From the NCBI GenBank assembly GCA_039819095.1, contig JBCBSP010000001.1, positions 427,046 through 491,045 of the forward strand: DNA of 64,000 nucleotides. The letters run 5' to 3'. Origin of the DNA: JBCBSP01 sp039819095 (lineage in GTDB: Bacteria > Pseudomonadota > Alphaproteobacteria > Caulobacterales > Maricaulaceae). Made by a program: the position numbers and the translations under genes. Below the pieces are notes generated by a model that was not told the origin of the DNA, made no database searches, and saw only the letters and a list, made by a program, of their open reading frames with translations. Shown here in pieces: positions 60,522-64,000 of the stretch. Numbering within the stretch: the stretch's first letter is position 1; each line of letters opens with the position of its first letter.

Positions 60522-61358
60522 TTAGCGTTTCTTGCGTTCGTGGCGCGAACGGATGATGAATTTATCGGTGGCTTTGTTCTTGCGCGTGCGCCGGCCCTTG
60601 GTCGGCTTGCCCCACGGCGAGACCGGGTGGCGACCGCCGGAGGTGCGACCCTCGCCACCACCATGCGGGTGATCAACCGGGTTCATGGCGACGCCGCGCA
60701 CAGCCGGGCGCTTGCCCATGTGACGCTTGCGGCCCGCCTTGCCCAGATTGATGTTCAGGTGGTCGGAATTGGACACGGCGCCAACCGTGGCCATGCACTT
60801 CTCGTCGATCATGCGAAGCTCGCCCGACATCAGACGGACCTGACCGTAGCCGCCATCGCGACCGACCAGCTGGGCATAGGCGCCCGCTGAACGCGCGATC
60901 TGACCGCCCTTTGCCGGCTTCAGCTCCACATTGTGGATGATGGTGCCCACCGGCATGGCGCGCAGAGGCATCGCATTGCCGGGCTTGACCTCGACCTTGG
61001 CGCCGGCGACGACGGTGTCGCCCACAGCCAGCCGCTGAGGCGCGAGGATATAGGCCAGCTCGCCGTCAGCGTACTTGATAAGGGCGATGAAGGCGGTCCG
61101 GTTCGGATCGTACTCCAGCCGTTCAACCGTGGCTTCCACATCGTGCTTGCGACGTTTGAAGTCGATCACGCGGTACAGACGCTTGGCCCCGCCGCCGCGG
61201 CGACGCGCGGTGATGCGACCGGTATTGTTGCGCCCGCCTTTCTTGGTCAGACCCTCGACGAGCGTCTTCTCCGGACGACCGGCATGAAGATCGCTGCGAT
61301 CGACAAGAACCAGCGCGCGGCGGCCTGGCGATGTCGGCTTGAATGTTTTAAGCGCCAT
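60522..61358 (-). CDS. rplB: 50S ribosomal protein L2
   Basis: 278 residues. The invariant RGVAMNPVDHPHGGGEGR loop near the peptidyl-transferase centre and the KGGRNNTGRITARRRGGG block are present. L2 is needed for subunit joining and peptide bond formation. It follows rplW by 26 bp. Confidence 0.98.
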   Translation of the reverse strand: MALKTFKPTSPGRRALVLVDRSDLHAGRPEKTLVEGLTKKGGRNNTGRITARRRGGGAKRLYRVIDFKRRKHDVEATVERLEYDPNRTAFIALIKYADGELAYILAPQRLAVGDTVVAGAKVEVKPGNAMPLRAMPVGTIIHNVELKPAKGGQIARSAGAYAQLVGRDGGYGQVRLMSGELRMIDEKCMATVGAVSNSDHLNINLGKAGRKRHMGKRPAVRGVAMNPVDHPHGGGEGRTSGGRHPVSPWGKPTKGRRTRKNKATDKFIIRSRHERKKR

Positions 61359-61384
61359 CTGTCAAAGCTCCTGCGAACCGGCTC

Positions 61385-61678
61385 TCAAAGACCCGTGGTC
61401 ACGTCGATTGAGTGACCCTCTTCGAGAGTCACAATGGCCTTCTTGGCGTCATCGCGCTTGCCCAGGATGCCCCGGAAACGCTTCACCTTGCCCTTTTGGC
61501 GCAGGGTGTTGACGGCCTTGACCTTGACCTTGAACAATTCCTCCACCGCCTCGGCGATGTCGGACTTGGTTGCGTCCAGGCGCACCTTGAACACCACCTT
61601 GTTGTCTTCCGACAAAAGGGTGGACTTCTCGGTGATCACCGGCGCGATAATCGTGTCGTAGTGACGCGGCGCGGCCAT
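61385..61678 (-). CDS. rplW: 50S ribosomal protein L23
   Basis: 97 residues. IIAPVITEKSTLLSEDNKVV and KSDIAEAVEELFKVKVKAVN are L23 signatures. It is the docking site for trigger factor and SRP at the tunnel exit. One-base overlap with rplD. Confidence 0.97.
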   Translation of the reverse strand: MAAPRHYDTIIAPVITEKSTLLSEDNKVVFKVRLDATKSDIAEAVEELFKVKVKAVNTLRQKGKVKRFRGILGKRDDAKKAIVTLEEGHSIDVTTGL

Positions 61679-62313
61679 TACGCTGCCTCCTTAGCGCCGA
61701 GGCGCTCTTCGATTTTGGCGATGGCCGCCTTGGTCAGAACCAGCGTGTCGCGACGCAGAATGTCGTACACGTTCAGCCCCTGCGCCGGCAGCACGTCCAC
61801 ATTGGGGACATTGCGCGCAGCGCGGGCGAAGTTCTCGTCCAGCGTCTCACCATCAATGATCAGCGCATTGGTCACGCCCATCTTGGTGAAAGCGTCAGCC
61901 AGCAGCTTCGTCTTCGGCGCATCAAGACGCGCCTCGTCCAGAACGATCAGACCGCCGGACGCCTTTGACGACAGGGCGTGCTTCAGGGCCAGGGCGCGAA
62001 CCTTCTTGGGCAGGTCCGTCGCATGAGAGCGGACCCGCGGGCCGTGCGCCTTGCCGCCGCCGACGAAGATCGGAGCCGAACGCGCGCCATGGCGCGCGCC
62101 GCCCGTGCCCTTCTGGCGATAGGCTTTCTGCTTGGTGCGGGCGATTTCGCCACGCTCCTTGGTCTTGTGGGTTCCGGCCTGACGGCGCGAAAGCTGCCAC
62201 TTCACAGCGCGCTGCAGGATGTCGGCGCGGACCTCTTCGATGCCGAAAATGGCGTCGTCGAGATCGACCGAGCCAGCTTTGCCGGCGCCCAGCTTGATCA
62301 CATCGATCTTCAT
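61678..62313 (-). CDS. rplD: 50S ribosomal protein L4
   Basis: 211 residues. The extended tunnel loop TKQKAYRQKGTGGARHGARS and the globular domain end NVYDILRRDTLVLTKAAI are typical. In E. coli L4 also represses the S10 operon through its leader; whether that applies here is unknown. It overlaps rplC by 4 bp. Confidence 0.97.
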   Translation of the reverse strand: MKIDVIKLGAGKAGSVDLDDAIFGIEEVRADILQRAVKWQLSRRQAGTHKTKERGEIARTKQKAYRQKGTGGARHGARSAPIFVGGGKAHGPRVRSHATDLPKKVRALALKHALSSKASGGLIVLDEARLDAPKTKLLADAFTKMGVTNALIIDGETLDENFARAARNVPNVDVLPAQGLNVYDILRRDTLVLTKAAIAKIEERLGAKEAA

Positions 62314-63134
62314 GCTTTCGCCCCTTCAGATTCGGAGCCCGCCTCGCCGGACTGATCGGCCGGCGCTTCAGCGCCCGCCTCTTCAGCCGGAGCCGCATCG
62401 GCTTCCGGCGCCGCATCTGCGGCCGGAGCGTTCAGCTCGTCGAGGGATTTGAACTTGCCCGGGAACGGCAGATCATCAGAACCGGCGCCCTTGATCGCGT
62501 CGCGAAGCTCGACCCAGCCGTCATCAGCACCAGGGACACCGCCCTTAACCAGGATGAGGCCGCGCTCGACATCGACCCGAACAATCTCAGCGTTCTGGAT
62601 AGTGACGCGTTCCTGACCGAGATGACCGGCCATCTTCTTGCCTTTGAAGACCTTGCCCGGATCCTGACACTGACCCGTCGAGCCATGGGAACGGTGGGAG
62701 ATGGACACGCCGTGAGTGGCGCGCAGACCGCCAAAGTTCCAGCGCTTCATGGCGCCGGCGAAACCCTTACCGATGGAGATGCCGGCCACGTCGACCTTCT
62801 GGCCTTCCACGAAGTGGTCGGCGGTCAGAGCCGAGCCCGGCTCTATCAGGGCGTCTTCACTGACGCGGAACTCAACCAGCTTGCGCTTGGGCTCCACCTT
62901 CGCCTTGGCGAAGTGGCCGCGCATGGCGTTCGAAGTGCGCTTGGCTTTCGCCGCGCCGGCGCCGAGCTGCAGCGCGGTATAGCCGTCGCGGTCAGCGGTG
63001 CGCTGGGCAACCACCTGCACGCCGTCAAGTGAAAGCACGGTGACCGGAACATGGTCGCCGGACTCGCTGAAGATGCGCGTCATTCCGACCTTGCGGGCGA
63101 GCACCCCGGTGCGTCGTTGGACTGAGGCGTTCAT
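62310..63134 (-). CDS. rplC: 50S ribosomal protein L3 with acidic C-terminal extension
   Basis: 274 residues, longer than the usual 205-240. The L3 core is clear (RTGVLARKVGMTRIFSESG, ATHGVSISHRSHGSTGQCQD, GKKMAGHLGQERVTIQN). The last ~45 residues are an Ala/Glu/Pro-rich low-complexity tail (AADAAPEADAAPAEEAG). Such tails occur in some alphaproteobacteria; no function is known. It lies 3 bp after rpsJ. Confidence 0.97.
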   Translation of the reverse strand: MNASVQRRTGVLARKVGMTRIFSESGDHVPVTVLSLDGVQVVAQRTADRDGYTALQLGAGAAKAKRTSNAMRGHFAKAKVEPKRKLVEFRVSEDALIEPGSALTADHFVEGQKVDVAGISIGKGFAGAMKRWNFGGLRATHGVSISHRSHGSTGQCQDPGKVFKGKKMAGHLGQERVTIQNAEIVRVDVERGLILVKGGVPGADDGWVELRDAIKGAGSDDLPFPGKFKSLDELNAPAADAAPEADAAPAEEAGAEAPADQSGEAGSESEGAKA

Positions 63135-63137
63135 GGA

Positions 63138-63452
63138 TTAGGCCCCCAGCTTGATCTCGACGTCCACGCCGGCGGACAGATCGAGCTTCATAAGCGCATC
63201 AACCGTCTGCGGGGTGGGGTCGACAATATCGAGGACGCGCTTGTGCGTGCGAATCTCGAACTGTTCGCGGGACTTCTTGTCGATGTGCGGGGAGCGCAAC
63301 ACCGTGAATTTCTCGATGCGCGTCGGCAGCGGGATAGGCCCGCGCACATTCGCGCCCGTGCGCTTCGCCGTCGACACGATCTCGCGCGCGGACGTATCCA
63401 GCACGCGGTGATCAAACGCCTTCAGGCGGATGCGGATGTTTTGTTGCGCCAT
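63138..63452 (-). CDS. rpsJ: 30S ribosomal protein S10 / NusE
   Basis: 104 residues. IRIRLKAFDHRVLDTSAREI and RGPIPLPTRIEKFTVLRSPH identify S10, which also acts in NusB antitermination and NusG coupling. It is the first gene of the S10-spc-alpha run. Only a weak GAG is seen as its ribosome-binding site, just below a strong leader hairpin. Confidence 0.98.
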   Translation of the reverse strand: MAQQNIRIRLKAFDHRVLDTSAREIVSTAKRTGANVRGPIPLPTRIEKFTVLRSPHIDKKSREQFEIRTHKRVLDIVDPTPQTVDALMKLDLSAGVDVEIKLGA

Positions 63453-63473
63453 CTATACGGTCTCAACATGCAT

Positions 63474-63515
63474 AAGAGCTGCAGCCGAGGGCGGGGATCG
63501 CCCCTTGCAGCTCTT
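63474..63515 (-). promoter_or_regulatory. Leader hairpin directly upstream of rpsJ
   Basis: AAGAGCTGCA and TGCAGCTCTT are perfect 10-bp arms around a GC-rich inner stem (AGGGGCG..CGCCCT with a bulge). It ends 21 nt before the rpsJ ATG, between the candidate promoter and the gene. There is no T-run, so a leader regulatory or stability structure is more likely than a terminator. Confidence 0.6.
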
Positions 63516-63584
63516 CCGATCCAATTTGTGTTCGCTTCAAACCCGCGTTCACTCCAGGAGCGCTGCCGGGCAACTGAGCGGCGG

Positions 63585-63613
63585 GGAATACGCGTTCGCG
63601 GGGCTGGCGTCAA
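63585..63613 (-). promoter_or_regulatory. Candidate promoter of the S10-spc-alpha operon
   Basis: On the minus strand TTGACG (63613-63608), a 17-bp spacer (63607-63591), then TATTCC (63590-63585). It lies between the tuf terminator and the rpsJ leader hairpin and implies a leader of about 125 nt. Confidence 0.65.
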
Positions 63614-63682
63614 CACCTTGTCACGCAAATGACGCAGGGTTTTCGACCGAATGTCAGACCGGGCGCGAAACCCCTCTCCTAC

Positions 63683-63720
63683 AAAAACGCCCCGGCCCTG
63701 TTATTGGGGTCCGGGGCGTT
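63683..63720 (-). terminator. Intrinsic terminator after tuf
   Basis: On the minus strand AACGCCCCGGACC and GGGCCGGGGCGTT pair around CCAATAACA, followed by TTTTTGTAG. It separates tuf from the S10 operon, so rpsJ needs its own promoter. Confidence 0.88.
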
Positions 63721-63769
63721 GATGTTGGCTGCAGCCGGGCCCTTGGCGGGGCCGGCTCAGAGCGGGGTC

Positions 63770-64000
63770 TTAGTCGACGATTTTCGACACCACGCCGGCG
63801 CCGACCGTACGACCGCCTTCACGGATGGCGAAGCGCAGCTGCTCTTCCATCGCGATCGGCGTGATCAGCTCCACATTCACTTCAACATTATCGCCCGGCA
63901 TCACCATCTCGGGACACTTTCAGGGTCACAACACCGGTCACGTCGGTCGTGCGGAAGTAAAACTGCGGACGGTAATTGGTGAAGAACGGGGTGTGACGAC
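63770..64000 (-). CDS. tuf: Elongation factor Tu, 3' end, with an apparent frameshift
   Basis: EF-Tu brings aminoacyl-tRNA to the ribosome. Only the C-terminal domain is in the window. The upstream part reads RHTPFFTNYRPQFYFRTTDV then TGVVTLK; the downstream part reads EMVMPGDNVEVNVELITPIA and ends GGRTVGAGVVSKIVD. These two parts are in different frames: the junction is at about 63909-63920, where the usual four residues between TL and EM are encoded by only 10 nt. Read straight through, the upstream frame stops early at 63885-63883. This is either a sequencing error or a real lesion in one tuf copy. Confidence 0.85.

Noticed and set aside
1..64000. CRISPR array, tRNA or rRNA genes, prophage, toxin-antitoxin or defence island
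   Set aside because: I looked in the gaps and at unusual genes and saw no regularly spaced repeats, cloverleaf-like segments, phage genes or defence domains.

Overview
The window is GC-rich, densely packed chromosomal DNA of an alphaproteobacterium. Markers of that class are the F1-ATPase chaperone ATP12, the complex I accessory subunit NDUFA12, the DnaA regulator HdaA, a DUF2155-aat-accBC-aroQ cluster, an RNase E with an acidic insert and a C-terminal GWW peptide, and a bactofilin/M23 peptidase pair. My inference is a Maricaulales/Hyphomonadales relative (Maricaulis or Oceanicaulis type). I see no tRNA or rRNA gene, no phage, transposase, IS element or CRISPR array, and no obvious defence or secondary-metabolite island.

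Layout. 1-4.2 kb: the 3' end of tyrS, then a convergent 1175-residue AsmA/YhdP-like protein. 4.3-7.5 kb: bcp peroxiredoxin, a DUF455 ferritin-like protein, then an M23 endopeptidase overlapping a bactofilin gene (cell-shape pair). 7.6-12.8 kb (minus): prfB with a classic programmed +1 frameshift, PBP1A, and amidase AmiC. 13.2-18.2 kb (plus): RNase E, an M48 metalloprotease with TPR-like tail, and a DsbA-family lipoprotein. 18.2-23.3 kb: thiG-thiS (minus), aroQ-accB-accC-aat (plus), DUF2155 and NDUFA12 (minus). 23.4-28 kb: an 846-residue degenerate relative of the B12-dependent ribonucleotide reductase NrdJ, then two secreted pentapeptide-repeat proteins. 28-33.3 kb: aspS (minus), plsC with an apparent ATT start, an LplT-like transporter overlapping it, and RNase D. 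33.3-38.8 kb (minus): a DUF2066-hdaA-ppk-ppx cluster. 39-40.8 kb: purM-purN. 40.8-43.6 kb (minus): crcB-rluC-HAD-ATP12, each joined to the next by a 4-nt overlap. 43.6-49.2 kb: a DUF6624 gene flanked by 140-bp direct repeats, a polysaccharide deacetylase, rarA, a DegQ-type lipoprotein protease and a DUF1232 protein.

49.3-63.5 kb (minus) is the complete S10-spc-alpha run, rpsJ through rplQ, including secY, adk and rpoA. It has candidate promoters upstream of rpsJ and of rpsM and a strong terminator after rplQ. The 3' end of tuf lies at the window edge and carries an apparent reading-frame break.

Most of the window is conserved housekeeping sequence. The points most worth a second look are the degenerate NrdJ paralogue that keeps an intact C-terminal domain, the DUF6624 gene flanked by duplicated deacetylase/crcB junctions, the ATT start of plsC, the frame break in tuf, the tandem secreted pentapeptide-repeat proteins, and the RNA hairpins in front of rne and rpsJ. 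I did not find a clear previously undescribed multi-gene system.
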